Assembly: GCA_026686845.1 (NCBI GenBank)
Contig: JAIVEN010000016.1
Span: forward strand, 2,311,501 to 2,375,500
From: Adenanthera pavonina
Taxonomy: Eukaryota; Streptophyta; Magnoliopsida; Fabales; Fabaceae
DNA length: 64,000 nt
Direction: 5' to 3'
This document shows, one piece after another, positions 9,067 to 20,985 of this stretch. The notes below the pieces were generated by a model. The model was not told the DNA's origin, did not search any database, and saw only the letters and a program-made list of their open reading frames with translations. Position numbers and translations under genes: made by a program. Every line of letters starts with the position of its first letter. The first letter of the stretch is position 1.

Positions 9067-11696
9067 ATGGCGTCTACTCTGAGCCCTCCTTCTCCTCCCA
9101 ATCTCTCAACTAACTCCTCTTATCTTCGTCCCCTGAACTCTCTCTCCCTCACCACCACTATCATCACCAAACATCGCTTTCTGAATCCCCGAATCAAGTT
9201 ATTCACCTCCAAACATCGCCTCCGGACCGTCTCTGCTTCAGCTTCCTCTTCTCTCCAAGCTGTCATATTCGACTGCGATGGTGTCATTCTCGAGTCCGAG
9301 CACTTGCATCGCCAGGCATACAACGATGCATTTACTCACTTCAATGTTCGCTGCCCCTCTTCTTCTCCCCAACCTCTCAATTGGGGCATCGAATTCTACG
9401 ATGAGCTACAGAATCGTATTGGTGGAGGCAAACCCAAAATGCGATGGTTTCTTTATCTTTCCCTTCAGATTACATATTTTATATCTTTACATTGGATTTC
9501 GCTTATCTGTTCTTTTGTTTCGCTGGTATTCGTGGATTTTAAGGTACTTCAAAAAGCATGGTTGGCCGTCTTCTACGATATTTGAGACGCCTCCGAGTAA
9601 TGACGAGGATCAAGCGAAGTTAATTGACATTATTCAGGTGCTTTCTCTGCGTAATTGATACGCGCTTAATTTTACTTTGATGCTTTGCATTGCTTCTACT
9701 TGTCTTGGTTTAGATACCATAAGAAATGGTGCTTTGGAGTGATGAAGATAAATCAAAATTACCTTCTATACATGTAGAGCATGAATAAGTATTACTTTTG
9801 AATTTTGATTTTTAACCACCGAAGTGGTTGTCATCTCACCTACCATCTGCCGTCGCTATATTTTCCATTTCTTGGTCCAGGATTGGAAAACTGAGAGGTA
9901 CAAAGAAATAATCAAGTCTGGAACTGTAAGTAGACTTCTATAGTTTTCCTATTTTAACGACTGTTCTGTTTACTTTAAGCGCGAAGATGCTATTTATGTT
10001 TTTAATAAGCCACTGACAAACACAAATACATTTCGGACTAGGTAAAACCCAGGCCTGGAGTTCTGAGATTGATGGATGAGGCCAAGGATGCTGTAAGATA
10101 ATTTTTTAAAAGTGTATCGATCTCTTCTTATTAATGTTTTGCCTAACATGTATCCTGCCTCTAATTTCTGCAAGAATCTGCTCACTCTTTTAGCTGTTTT
10201 GATCACTTTATTCCCTCTTATCAGTCTTTTGGTTAGGTACATCTGTTTACATGACAGTATTTTTTGTCCTCTATCCCTATTGTAGGGGAAAAAGCTCGCT
10301 GTTTGCTCTGCAGCAACTAAAAGTTCTGTTATTCTCTGTCTTGAGAATCTTATAGGAATTGTAAGCCCATTTTCTCATAAACCGCTCAATAATGGAAATA
10401 TATTTTTCAACATAAATTCAACCCACTTTATTTTTTGTATTTTAGGAGCGGTTTCAGAGCCTTGATTGCTTCCTAGCAGGTATATTTAGCCCTTTTACAT
10501 CTATTGATATTGTTCATATAATATGGAGGCACATATTGTGTACATGCAGAGTAGTGAATCAACACTTGTGACACCTGAGGCATCGGAACTCAATTAATTT
10601 GTTGTACCTTCAATAAACAAATAAAAGCTCATTTTCTCCTGTGATAGTTTATTTCTCCATTTCGATAAGAACAAAAGTCTTGCCAATCTTTCCCAGAGGA
10701 TAGTTTTTGTCATAATACATTTGATAAAATCCACTCTACTTTAATTTTACTGGTTTCTAATAATGACTTTGGCATTTGGTATCAATTCTTTTTTTTTTTT
10801 TACCTTCTTTAACTTTCAGGTGATGATGTGAAGGAAAAGAAGCCTGACCCATCAATATATTTGACAGCTTCCAAGGTTTTAGATTAGTATATATTATAGA
10901 TTAGATACATGAAAAATATATGCCTTCTTGTGTGTGCTGACAGAAGGGGCATAATTTACATGTTTTGTCTTGCAGAAGCTGGGTGTGTCAGAAAAAGACT
11001 GCTTGGTCGTAGAAGATAGTGTTATTGGTTTACAGGTGGATCTTCTCACATAATCAATGTTGTGTGCGCAGTTTGAACTATATCAGACAATTAAAAAAGG
11101 AAAAAATGAAAAGACAATACATAAATGATTTGTGGTTTCTTTAATGTAACAATAATATCGAGGTTTCAAATTATAGGTCTAGAAGTTATTTCTTATTCCG
11201 CTCCGGTGCATTTAAATTTAATCAATTTAATTAACAAACGACAATGCTTAAACTCTGTCTTTCAAAACGGGGAGAAAATTCTTCAACTCTCATATGAGCT
11301 AAATTAACATCCACAGGCAGCAACTAAAGCTGGGATGTCATGCGTGGTTACCTACACTTCTTCAACGGCTGACCAGGTGAGGCATTTGCCATTTGATCAA
11401 ATCAAACAAGAAAATGCCGACCGGCATGATTTTTACATTGTATGGAATTGAAACCCGTTGATAATGGCTGCATTTTGACGTATCTGGAGTCTGTTTGAAT
11501 CTGATGTAGGATTTTAAAGATGCAATAGCAGTCTACCCTGACCTGAGTAGTGTAAGGTATAGTGCATTGTTGTCAACCAAGGCACTGCCTCATCAGTTTT
11601 TCTTAATTCAGTGTCTGCTACTATAATTTGTGTGCTCCATGATGCAGATTGAAAGATTTCGAATTGCTCCTACAAAATTTAGTTGCTTCCAAATAG
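9067..11696 (+). CDS. chloroplast HAD-superfamily hydrolase (At4g39970 type, CbbY-like)
   Basis: Eleven exons: 9067-9446, 9544-9637, 9881-9925, 10042-10092, 10286-10360, 10446-10479, 10820-10875, 10976-11035, 11317-11376, 11510-11556, 11648-11696. All junctions are GT-AG and the phases agree. The product is 316 aa, the length I recall for Arabidopsis At4g39970. The first ~60 residues are Ser/Thr-rich and basic with few acids, as in a plastid transit peptide. HAD motifs: motif I VIFDCDGV with nucleophile Asp69 and Asp71; motif II VCSAATKSS; the motif III lysine in KEKKPDPS; motif IV VVEDSVIG. This is a subfamily I phosphatase/phosphomutase fold; the substrate cannot be read from sequence, and CbbY phosphatases are only relatives. 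ATG 9067 is chosen because an in-frame upstream GTG at 8998 would add unlike sequence. It faces the DnaJ gene tail to tail. Confidence 0.93.
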
Positions 11697-12754
11697 GAGA
11701 TCAACCTAATGTATGGTTTAAGCTGTCCAAGAATCGTCTCTATCAGAAGGAACAAGGTAGAATCGAATATAGGATAACCACAAGTCAAGTTCTCATCTCT
11801 ATACATCTTTTTTTCTTCTTTCATTTCCATTGATAGTAAATGTATAATTTTAAGATATGATATGAGGAAAATTCAATTCAGTGGATAGAAGTTTTAATGA
11901 TCTCTCTTGCACGTTTCATTTCATTAAATTGGAAAGCTAGACGATGATTTTCTGTGCCGGTTCTTAAGGTTCAGCATAACAAAGTTGTGATATACTCAGA
12001 TTTTCCCTTGATATGGTATGGCTTTCTAACTTTCGATCCTCACGCATGGAGGCATGGCATAAAGGGTTCTTGGGACTGATTAAATTGGTATCAGACGAGC
12101 AATCATATGGTTGAAGTTCTTTATCGTTGAAAGGTACTATAACACGGGCATCTGTCTTTTGGGTCTTTGAACTTATATGTATACCTTTCAGTAGGCGGAG
12201 ATAATTTCTAAATAAAAATAGAAATGCAACAAATTACAGTTTTCCTTATTTACAAATTTATTTAAAATTAGCAGTCTAAATTTATGTCACATTTATATAA
12301 TTTAATGAAATTATAATATGAAAAAAAATGTTTACAATTGTTTTGATCCAATTTAAATTGTCCAGATTTAATTTGTTATTTTTTAATAATATATTTTTAA
12401 TCAAGCACACAATCTATTTGATAAAATTTAAGAGATTATTTATACCTTGTATTTATTTTTTCAAATAAAAATTGGAAAAATTGATCCTCCAACGAGAGTG
12501 ATAAAGAATCCAAATTACTTATTATTATAATATATTAAAAACTTGCAATGCTTCTTTGGTAAAAAAAAAATTTTTTTTGCAATGCTTTTACCAACCAGCT
12601 TGTAGCTAAGTTGGTAGCTTGTAGCTAAGTTGGTAGTTGGCTATGCTATATTAACCAATGCTTTTGTTTAGAATTGTTCATATCAATTTCCTAAATCCTA
12701 AGATTTCTAAATGCACTACATTAATGTTAAACTGCATAGTAGGTAATTTTTGAG
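11697..12754. other. 3' flank of HAD gene, intergenic
   Basis: The first 200-300 bases probably hold the 3' UTR. The rest is AT-rich. Short frames on both strands at 11621-11833 overlap the last exon and are not independent genes. A small perfect tandem duplication lies at 12598-12635. Confidence 0.5.
12598..12635 (+). repeat. 19-bp tandem duplication
   Basis: The unit 'agcttgtagctaagttggt' occurs twice in direct succession, followed by a partial third copy ('agttggct'). Probably a small slippage or repair duplication. Confidence 0.75.
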
Positions 12755-13125
12755 TTAACAAACACAGTTACTTGAAAGAAAGCAAAAAAGAAGAGACTGG
12801 GTGGAGACGTGCTCCATCTCATTGCAATCCAGCAATAGCCATTCCAAGCAATCATTTGGAGCTTCTTTCAGAATGGACAAGTCACTTTCTTCAGCATGGG
12901 CAGATTTCGCCAGATGGTCTGCACACTTCAAAGCCTCTACATGAAAGTGGTGAAGTTCTATGTCCCAATCTTCAAGAACTAGCGATCTAGCTGGCAGAAT
13001 CCCGCTTGCAGTGGATGATTTGAGCATCCACCTCTCCAAATGAGATTCAGAACCTCCAAGGAATCAGTAAACAGTTTCAGTTTCCTAAAACCACTTATGA
13101 AGAGTCATTTTTGTGCCAAACGAAT
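12755..13125 (-). pseudogene. decayed LINE-type RNase H-like (RVT_3) fragment
   Basis: On the minus strand one frame reads TDSLEVLNLIWRGG, then a frameshift and a stop lead into a second frame reading LVLEDWDIELHHFHVEALKCADHLAKSAH. These match the latter part of the plant 'reverse transcriptase-like' RNase H domain: DS-x-E-x4-I, then H-F-x-R-E-A-N-x-x-A-D-x-L-A-K. No start, no upstream RT domain and no zinc finger are visible here, so it is a truncated relic of a non-LTR retrotransposon or a domesticated relative. It sits between the convergent 3' ends of the HAD and DnaJ genes. Confidence 0.65.
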
Positions 13126-14027
13126 AATGCCTATTTCACACTTGTGAGGGTAGGTAATCTTTATCACTAATTTTTTCCTTGATGCCGTGAAAATTTTCTT
13201 TTAATGCTTTCCAACACAAAACTACTACCTTGCACTATCTCTAGGCGAGTAAAGAACAAATCTTATCAATTCCAAACTTTTCATCTCTTGTCAGGATCAA
13301 GACAGATAAACCAAGTTATCATAGATAATAACTGTTATAATTAGTCTGGTGGATCGGAACCCTGCTTAAATTGTAATTATAGTCCGCATTAGTTAGATGC
13401 GATGATGCAATACAAGTAACATTCGTCTACCGTTAAAACTAATTGCAGAACGCCTAGTTGAACCGCGCAACAACGGCTTGGAGGCATGAGCTTCCCATTC
13501 AATATCAAGCGTTCGCGAACGTTGGGATAATCTGGTTTATCTGGATTCTTTCATCGGATTACACTCTTTGAACAGCTTCTTAAACGCCCCAACTTTCAAA
13601 TGGCATAGCATAGATGCTACTCGATAAGTAATTTTAGCTAAAAAAGAGAACAAAAAGAAAAAGAAAATGTGATTGGGACCCCAAGATATTATAACGGTAA
13701 AATAATCCCTCCTTTTCTTGACAAATGTATGTATATGATTCTTATATGTCCAAGCATCACACCTTTGTAACTGAGATGACATTGCACCCCGAAAATAATT
13801 TAATCCAAAAAAAAAGGTGGATAATTAATCTCTTCCGCTCGTCAACTCCACTACTGTTCCCGAGTGCTATTAAATAACCTATAACTACCACCACATTCGC
13901 ACCCCTCCCGCAGGTCACGAGTTCTCTTCAGTAAGCTACATGGTCAAGAAAGATGCATTCATGAAAGGAGAATAAAACTTTTGGGGTTATAAGTACACTG
14001 GATGGACAAAGCGGATCCCACAAAATA
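13126..14027. other. intergenic, 3' flank of DnaJ gene
   Basis: Probably includes the DnaJ 3' UTR adjacent to 14028. The minus-strand frame at 13537-13782 shows no domain, and I do not call it. No repeat structure was recognised. Confidence 0.5.
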
Positions 14028-17000
14028 TCATCTCTTACTAGTCGCAGTCTTGCCTTTGCTTAAATCAGCAAGTTCCTCAATAAGCTTCCTCTCATCGCTA
14101 CTCAATTTTTTAGGGATTTCAACTTGGACCCGTACCAACTGATCACCTCTCATATTGCTCTTATTCAACAGGGGAACACCTTTCCTAGCCATAACAAGTG
14201 TTGTGTTCGGTTGGGTCCCAGCAGGGATTCTTAAATCCACCATGCCATCTACAGTAGGAACCTTGATTGTAGTTCCCAAGATTGCATCTATGTATGACAC
14301 CTTACAAGTGTATAAAATGTTGGTGTCATCACGTTTAAGGACAGGATCAGGGATAACTTCAATAACAACAAAGAGGTCACCCGGAGCACCACCTCGCCTT
14401 CCAGCATTTCCTTCATTTCGGACCCTTAGACGGCTAGCAGAGTCCACACCAGCTGGGACTTTTAGACTTATCCGCTTCGTCCTCCTCACTCGACCATCCC
14501 CAGAACATGTACTGCACGGTGTTGAAATTTCTCCACTCCCATTGCATGACGAGCATGTCATTGACTGCTGGAAAATACCTAATGGTGTTCTTGTTGATGA
14601 GACAACTCTACCTTGACCCCCACAAGTGCTACATCTGGATGGCTTAGTTCCCGGTTTAGCCCCCGAACCATTGCAAGTTGCACAGCTCTCTAGTCGGCTT
14701 ACCTCTATCTCTTTTTCTACTCCAAAAACCGCTTCCTTAAAGTTCAAGACAAGACTATAATACTCATCTTCACCATCAAGAGCTCCATTCCAGGAACCTC
14801 TAGTGCCACGATTCATACCCTCAAACAGAGTCTCAAACAGATCAAAAGGATTACTGAAATCCTGAAATAACAGAGATAATCCTATCTTGAGAAGCAGAAC
14901 ATGTGAAAACAAAAGAAAATTTTTCATAATTATCACAAGGTAACTTACCCCCATGCCCATTCCAGAACCTTTAAGCCCAGCCTCTCCATATCTGTCATAT
15001 ATGGATCGTTTCTCATCATCTGATAAGACCTGCAAAACAATTTAAATCACAGAAGACCAGTTGAGTTAGACATTCATAAAGACGATCAAACTTCAATCAA
15101 CCAAAAAAAAAACCAAAGAAAGAAAGAAATTTTACCTCATATGCATTGCTAATTTCCTTAAACTTCTGTTCTGCTCCAGGTTCTCTGCAGCATCAATGTG
15201 AATAATTCAGACAAAAGTTTAACACCAGAAAATTTCCTTTATCAGTTGTTGTGAAGATCTTAGAAAATTATGCAACTAGCAAAATTGACATACACAGCAA
15301 GCCCAATTCAAGTTGCAAAGCCTCCTTCCTCCAGGCATTTTAGTCAGGTTATTGCTATGACCTGCCCTTGAATCCTATTATACTGAAGTCATATCTAACC
15401 TAAGAAAGCCAATAACTACGGAAGAGATGCTATCACTCACAGGCCAAGAAACCATTAGAGGCTAGAGCTGTAGTTAACTAGGATACACTTCTCCATAATT
15501 TGTGATTTCATGTAAGTATCCGAGGAGATTATTCTTTAAGAGTTATGCTAGATCCACTGATAGTCAGTAAACAAGTGTCACATCCATTAGAATAATTACA
15601 ATATTGCACTTGCAGTACAAAAATTTTACAATCTTGTAAACAGGTAGTACCATATAGTTCACTAATAATGTGCAAAATTCCTTACAATGGGAGTGGATTA
15701 AAATTAACTACTTACATTACACAACTTAAAATACCTCAGCTTCTCAACATAAGGACAAATTCTGAAGGATCGATACTCTATATTATAAATTTAACATGGA
15801 TATCTACACTGTGTACAAGTTATTAAGATGAATAATGATACCAATCTACAGAACTGCGTTGATTTCAGGTTATACAGCCCTTCAACAGAATTCAAATAGA
15901 ATTTTCTTTTGATATTAAAAAAAATTATAGAATTGCTGACAAAAACCCAGATTGCGCTTGGCCAGAGATACAATCCTAATTATGATTCTGCTAGTATTCA
16001 TTTTTCTCCATCCCAAACCTAATCCAGTCCATATTTTTGTTTTAAATCAACACTATTGATATCAGATATAGGGTTCAGGCCAAAAAAAAATATATCAGAT
16101 AAAGAGGGCAAAGGAGGGAATTAAAAAGATGCAAAACACAAAGGAGAAGAATAACTCACTTGTTGACATCTGGGTGATAATTCCGAGCAAGCTTCCGATA
16201 AGCTGATATGTTAAAAGTTGTGACATGTGATTTTTCAATAAAAAATGGCAGTATCACACCACTAAATTGTAAAGAATGTGCTTAATCAAGCAATTGATAA
16301 GTAGATTGGTTACAAATGACTTCTTGATCATGCTCATCCATAAAAAAAATAGCCTCAATTATCGTTATTTCTTGTCCATTAAATTCAAAGATTTTTTTTC
16401 AATTCACCCATTACAATAAATAAAAGTATTCAAATGGGTCTTATATAATAGCATCATCCTACAATACCAAAAAGGCAAGTGAAGATGTCAACAGTGCAAC
16501 TAGTTTAAATTTAATAGTTAATTATTAACTGTAGAAATGAACCATACCCATCCGATTGATATCTTAGGGTTTGACAGACCTCTTTGACGGTCATAAGTTT
16601 GGAGCATACTTTCAACACTTCTCATGTATTCTTCAAATATATATTAGGAGAACCTCTAAGGTAATATATTTATATTTCTTAAGGCCAAACGTAGCAGCAA
16701 GGGCCGTACAGAATGGGAAAAATATTTTTCATTATCAACGAAAGAGCCTACTTTGGAAACTAATCTAGCTCTACAAAGAGACAGCTAAAACACTAAAATA
16801 GTTATGATTTCAGTTGATAACTAATTAGCAAATAAACACAATATACTCAAATATTATCATTTGATCATGAAGAATATATGATCATATAGTCAGAAAAAGA
16901 AAGAGGCCAAAGTAAAATACCGCTCTTAATTTCAGATTTACTAGCATTTCTTGACACCCCAAGGACAGAATAGTAATCCTGCACATTAAGACATAATAGT

Positions 17001-17800
17001 TATAGATATTCAGTCTAATATACAAAACATCTTTGGAGTTATACAAATCAGAAATGAGAGAAATGCCTCCATGCATTACAGACATATAGGAAAGCCATTA
17101 AGGAGCACATTGTTGTGTATAAATATATGAGTAGTCATACTTACTGCATCAGCTCTAACTATTAACCTTGATCCCTTGCGACGATGAAAAGTACAAGATG
17201 AACCCAGGTCATAGAGTGCATGCAAGGAATCACAAGAGAAAAAGCTTGAACTTGGGGCAGCCATAAAGCTTACCCTAGTCGCAACACTGCAAGCAAGATG
17301 ATTTAACAAATCACACTCCGCATCACCATGAATTATGCTGAAAAATTTGTGTGTACTAATTGAGTAAAGTGTTGCAGAACATGAGTTTAATGACAAATAG
17401 GATTAACAACAACAATCAATTATTCCTGAATCCCTATTCCAACAAAAAGAAGCTATTGCTAACAACTACTCTCCATGAATAGAAAAAAAATAAGACCTAG
17501 ATAACGGTGATGTCACTATTGATAGCATGAAAGAGATAGTAATGTAAAAAGTAACTTAGTTCTTTGTCCAACTCAATCATGAAAAGGAATTAAATAACTC
17601 ATTCCTATTATTACATGTAAATATGTAATAGTGAGAGAAAGATTATATTAGTGGTTCTGATTCCTCAGAGAATTGTTTAACCATGAGACTCACCTGAAGC
17701 CAGATGTCGCAATCTTGCCTGTTGTACAGGATCTCACAAAAAATTGAGGATGAATTCCCCATTGTGCAACAGATGTGCTTCCAAAAGGTGCAATGGCCAT
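14028..17800 (-). CDS. chloroplast type I DnaJ (Hsp40) co-chaperone, DJA5/DJA6 type
   Basis: Seven coding exons on the minus strand: 17694-17800, 17145-17286, 16921-16978, 16160-16202, 15136-15184, 14949-15029, 14028-14861. All have GT-AG ends and matching phases, giving 437 aa. The N-terminus (MAIAPFGSTSVAQW) and a basic Ser-rich stretch to about residue 80 form a plastid transit peptide. The J domain starts at DYYSVLGVSRNA (residue 84) with HPD at 112-114. A Phe/Gly linker follows, then four CxxCxGxG zinc-binding repeats from Cys220 (CATCNGSG, CSTCGGQG, CSSCNGSG, CSTCSGDG), and the C-terminal substrate-binding domain. Bacterial-type DnaJ proteins deliver clients to Hsp70 and stimulate its ATPase. 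The Arabidopsis plastid homologues DJA5/DJA6 have been linked to Fe-S cluster assembly. The gene is convergent with the HAD hydrolase, as are At4g39960 and At4g39970. Confidence 0.94.
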
Positions 17801-19180
17801 TCAATATGTCTTCAGCAAGAGAATATGGTAATCAATATTGTCAATGAACTTCTGCCAGCTGTAACACTTATAATGTGTCACACAGGGTCAGAAATACGCA
17901 TGAATATAAGTAAACAACTAAATAAAGAAATCAGATGCAATCTGCAACTGAAGAAGGAAATGAAACAATGAGCTAGAAATTCGAAGTTTTCTTTCCTATA
18001 GATTACGAAAATCTCTACATTAAAACAAAATATTTCACAGATAATGCAAGTAACTGAGAAACAAGTGGGTAAAATTCTATAACCCAAACATAGTATACGT
18101 ATATTGTACAAAATTTGAAATGGGCCCCTGTTGAGTTATCCTTCTCAGCTATTTGCTGTTATTGAGTGATAACAGACTTATTACTAAATAATCTTCTCAT
18201 GCATTTATAGTGCAAGATGTATGCATTCTCAAATTGCAATAAACACAATAAAATTATCACCTTAAAACAAAATTTAGCATAAAAGCCAGGACATAGTGAA
18301 AATGAAGGGGGAGAATCTAACAACTAGGCCAGGAATATGGACTAACAAACAACATGCCTTCTTCAGTCCCAAGGTTTTCACTTCGAAGCACAAAGTCTGT
18401 ATCCTCACATCATCCTCTCTGACTAAAATGAGATGCCCCGTTGGATAAGGAAATGAAATCCATCATATTACACATTACAGCATAAGATGTTGCAACCACG
18501 TTAATGAGAAAACAATTAAAAAATAAATAAACAAGCTTCGTTGACTAATTAACAAGCAAGAGCACTGGACTAGCAGAATTGGGAAGATGCATACAAATAA
18601 CCCTAGTTCTTCTCTGGGGAAAAGGGTGGGTGTCATAAAATCGTTTAGAGATATAAGGCGTTTGAGATACAAGATGGGCGGAAGCAAAGTAGGAACAAAA
18701 AAAGCTACCATAGCAGAAACTCCAAGGCACTGTAGAATTGCCGACAGAACCTATGATGACTAATAGGCTACCTAAATTTCATATACCTTGAACCAAATGA
18801 AGGAGGAGAAAATATATAAACATAACTTCTTATTTTTAACAATTAACAACGGGATAGGAAGCAGTTACTGACGCGTATTGACGCAAACAAGGACATAGTA
18901 ACCACAACCAATAATTCTGGAATCAAAGCAGCCGAGAGATTGAAAGAATCCGAACCTCTATCTATCACATAAGGGGATGGATAATTTGATGGGTGTAAAA
19001 ATATTGAGAAATGAAAGACCAACCTGTTGATGCCTGACTTTCCTTCGCTCTCTCTGGTAGTGAAGAGAGGGGGAAAATGAACAGAGAGTGCGAGAGAGAG
19101 GGATAGTCTTCAGGGAATGAGTAGTGCGCCGGAACAGTTCGAGGATGAGGCTACAGTGCTGGAGCAGCAGGATGATATTA
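17801..19180 (-). promoter_or_regulatory. probable 5'UTR exon, 5'UTR intron and promoter of the DnaJ gene
   Basis: No coding frame is supported. On the minus strand a CT/GA-rich leader-like segment (about 19024-19140) ends at CAG|GTTGGT (donor at 19023). A possible acceptor lies shortly before the ATG at 17800. This suggests a noncoding first exon and a 5'UTR intron of about 1.2 kb, common in plant housekeeping genes. A TATA-like 'ttataatat' at about 19172-19180 could be the core promoter. The model needs transcript support. Confidence 0.4.
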
Positions 19181-19261
19181 TAACTCGGTGGTCGAGTTTT
19201 CTTCTCCGAACACTGGCATTTTTGTTAAGCAGAGGTATTGTTCGCTGCTTCTAGAACCCTA

Positions 19262-19940
19262 AGCCCCTGTTTGGTACAGGGGGAGGGAGGGGGTTACTCC
19301 CCTCCCTTCTACTGTTCATGCCTATACCAAACAGGGGGAGGGGAGGGGCTCCCCTCCCCCTGTTTGGTTAAGCATTTTAAGGGGAGGGGAGGAGAGCAAC
19401 TCTCCTCCCCTCCCCCTCAAATTGATCCCCCGAAATCGGGGGGATCGTTTTATTTTTTTTTTATTCGTTTTTTATTTTTTTAAATAAATAAAAAATTATT
19501 TAAAAATAAAAAAAAATTATTAAAAAAATTTAAAAACATAAAAATATTTACTTAAAGGTTCCTAATGTCAAAAAATATTACATTTAAGTTTCATATCTCA
19601 AAAAGTTAATATAAAAAATTTTAAAATTTTAATATTCAGTATAAAATTATGAGTATCAGTATAAAATATTAAAGTATAATTTTATACTTAACATTGAAAT
19701 TTTTTATGCTAAAAAAAATAATAAAAAATTTCTTTAATTTCAAGAGTAAAATGATCAAATTATTATTAACTTCCCTCCCCACCCCTCCCCTCCTGAACCA
19801 AACTCCCTAACATAAAATTCCTCCCCTCCCCTTCCTTTCCCTTCCCTTCCCTCCATATCTCATCTCTCCTTCCCTCCCCTTCCCTCCATTAAAATCCCTC
19901 CCCTCCCTCCCATTCTCATCCCTCCTACCAAACACTCCCT
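19262..19940. repeat. MITE-like element with GC-rich termini next to the DnaJ promoter
   Basis: The left end CCCCTGTTTGGTACAGGGGG is mirrored by the right end (reverse complement AGGGAGTGTTTGGTAGGAGG). TAA and TTA, a Tourist-type TWA target, lie just outside. Purine-rich GGGGAGGGG runs on the left pair with CCCTCCCC runs on the right. The interior 19460-19740 is AT-rich. Words around 19330-19375 ('accaaacagggggagg' and 'cctccccctgtttggt') form an inner palindrome, so a second related element may be nested there. Confidence 0.6.
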
Positions 19941-20413
19941 TAGGTTGCTTCTGACTGATTTCCCGCCGTTGGATTTGTTTATGGTTCTTCTTTGACCATC
20001 TAATAACTCAGATTACAAGAAAAAAAACTCAAAATGTTTAGAAAAACAAATTATACAAGTCACTTGAAAATTTTAAAATTGCAGATTTTTTCTATTTTGA
20101 AAACATATGTAAATGTATTTCATTGAATGAAAATCTCTTAAAATTTAGTTTGATTTGATTTTATTTAAACATGCGCCATTAAGTTAATTTTTTAATGTCA
20201 TATTTGAAGTATGTAATTTAGGGAACAAATCCATATATTTATTTGTTAAACAAAATAGGATTGCAGATAGATTTCTTTTATATTAGCCGTAGGGATATTC
20301 GTGGCATGTTTAGATTTTTTTTTCCTGTTAGGAGGTTTTAAATTTCCTTACAATTATAATTTTTTTTGTTTGTATCAAACATTTATAATTATTATTTATC
20401 AACTAGAAAGAAA
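19941..20413. other. intergenic
   Basis: AT-rich sequence between the MITE and the gypsy element. No coding or repeat structure is recognised. Confidence 0.5.
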
Positions 20414-20418
20414 TAAAC

Positions 20419-20956
20419 TGTCATATTACAAAATACCCAAGGTCAAACTTCCAATTATGAGGTGGCACATGAGGTGGCATCTATTCCTGAATTTAAGGAC
20501 ATGCAACATAGTGAAGAATTGCCAAGTGTCTTGAGGCGCAGCAATTGTTGACTTTAGTTGCCTAGGAAGTTAAGTGTCAGTTTAGTTTATTTTTTTTGTA
20601 AAAGGTAATTTAGAATAATCACAGTTTACAAAAATGAAGTTTGAATAAAAGTAGAGAAATTTATCATAAATCTGTTTAGATAACTTTTGGAAAAATAATG
20701 GTTAGAAACCATAGTTTGGTTTGCCAAAAGACAAACCAAACAGGCCCTTAGATTAGTGTTTTAAATAAAAGACAAGTGCATTAGTGTGGGGATATGAGAA
20801 AAAGTTGAGAGAAAAAGTTGAGAACCCTCTTGTCTGTATTCTCTCCTTCCTATCTGAAACACCACTGTATCTGACTTTTATCAATAAATATATATTGTTG
20901 TTCCCCTTTCCAGTTCTTTTCTTTTATTTAATTCTTGTTGCAGGATAATCATAACA
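20419..20956 (+). repeat. 5' LTR of gypsy element
   Basis: 538 bp, starting TGTCATATTAC and ending CATAACA. Closely matches the 3' LTR apart from an extra block of about 175-185 bp (see nested MITE) and scattered substitutions. A polyadenylation-like 'tcaataaatatatattg' occurs near the end, as it does in the 3' LTR. Confidence 0.9.
20573..20747. repeat. Tourist-like MITE nested in the 5' LTR
   Basis: This block is absent from the 3' LTR, where the flanks are joined ('ggaagttaagagattagtg'). Its ends are imperfect inverted repeats: left AGTGTCAGTTTAGTTT, right (reverse complement) GGGCCTGTTTGGTTT. TTA lies on both sides (20570-20572 and 20748-20750), the usual PIF/Harbinger target. The empty site differs by two bases, so the exact ends are uncertain. 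It inserted after the retrotransposon did. Confidence 0.6.
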
Positions 20957-20976
20957 ATTTGGTGCTCTCGTTAAGA
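20957..20976 (+). other. candidate primer binding site of gypsy element
   Basis: Directly after the 5' LTR the sequence reads ATTTGGTGCTCTCGTTAAG. TGG would pair with a tRNA 3' CCA end. The tRNA species cannot be named by eye. It is placed by position and the TGG start. Confidence 0.5.
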
Positions 20977-20985
20977 ATCTTTACT

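Noticed and set aside
13537..13782. 81-aa minus-strand frame downstream of the DnaJ stop
   Set aside because: No domain, no splice-consistent extension, and a position in the likely 3' UTR/intergenic region.
14155..14616. 153-aa open frame on the plus strand
   Set aside because: Exact antisense of the last DnaJ exon, which has a strong family match on the minus strand; a shadow frame.
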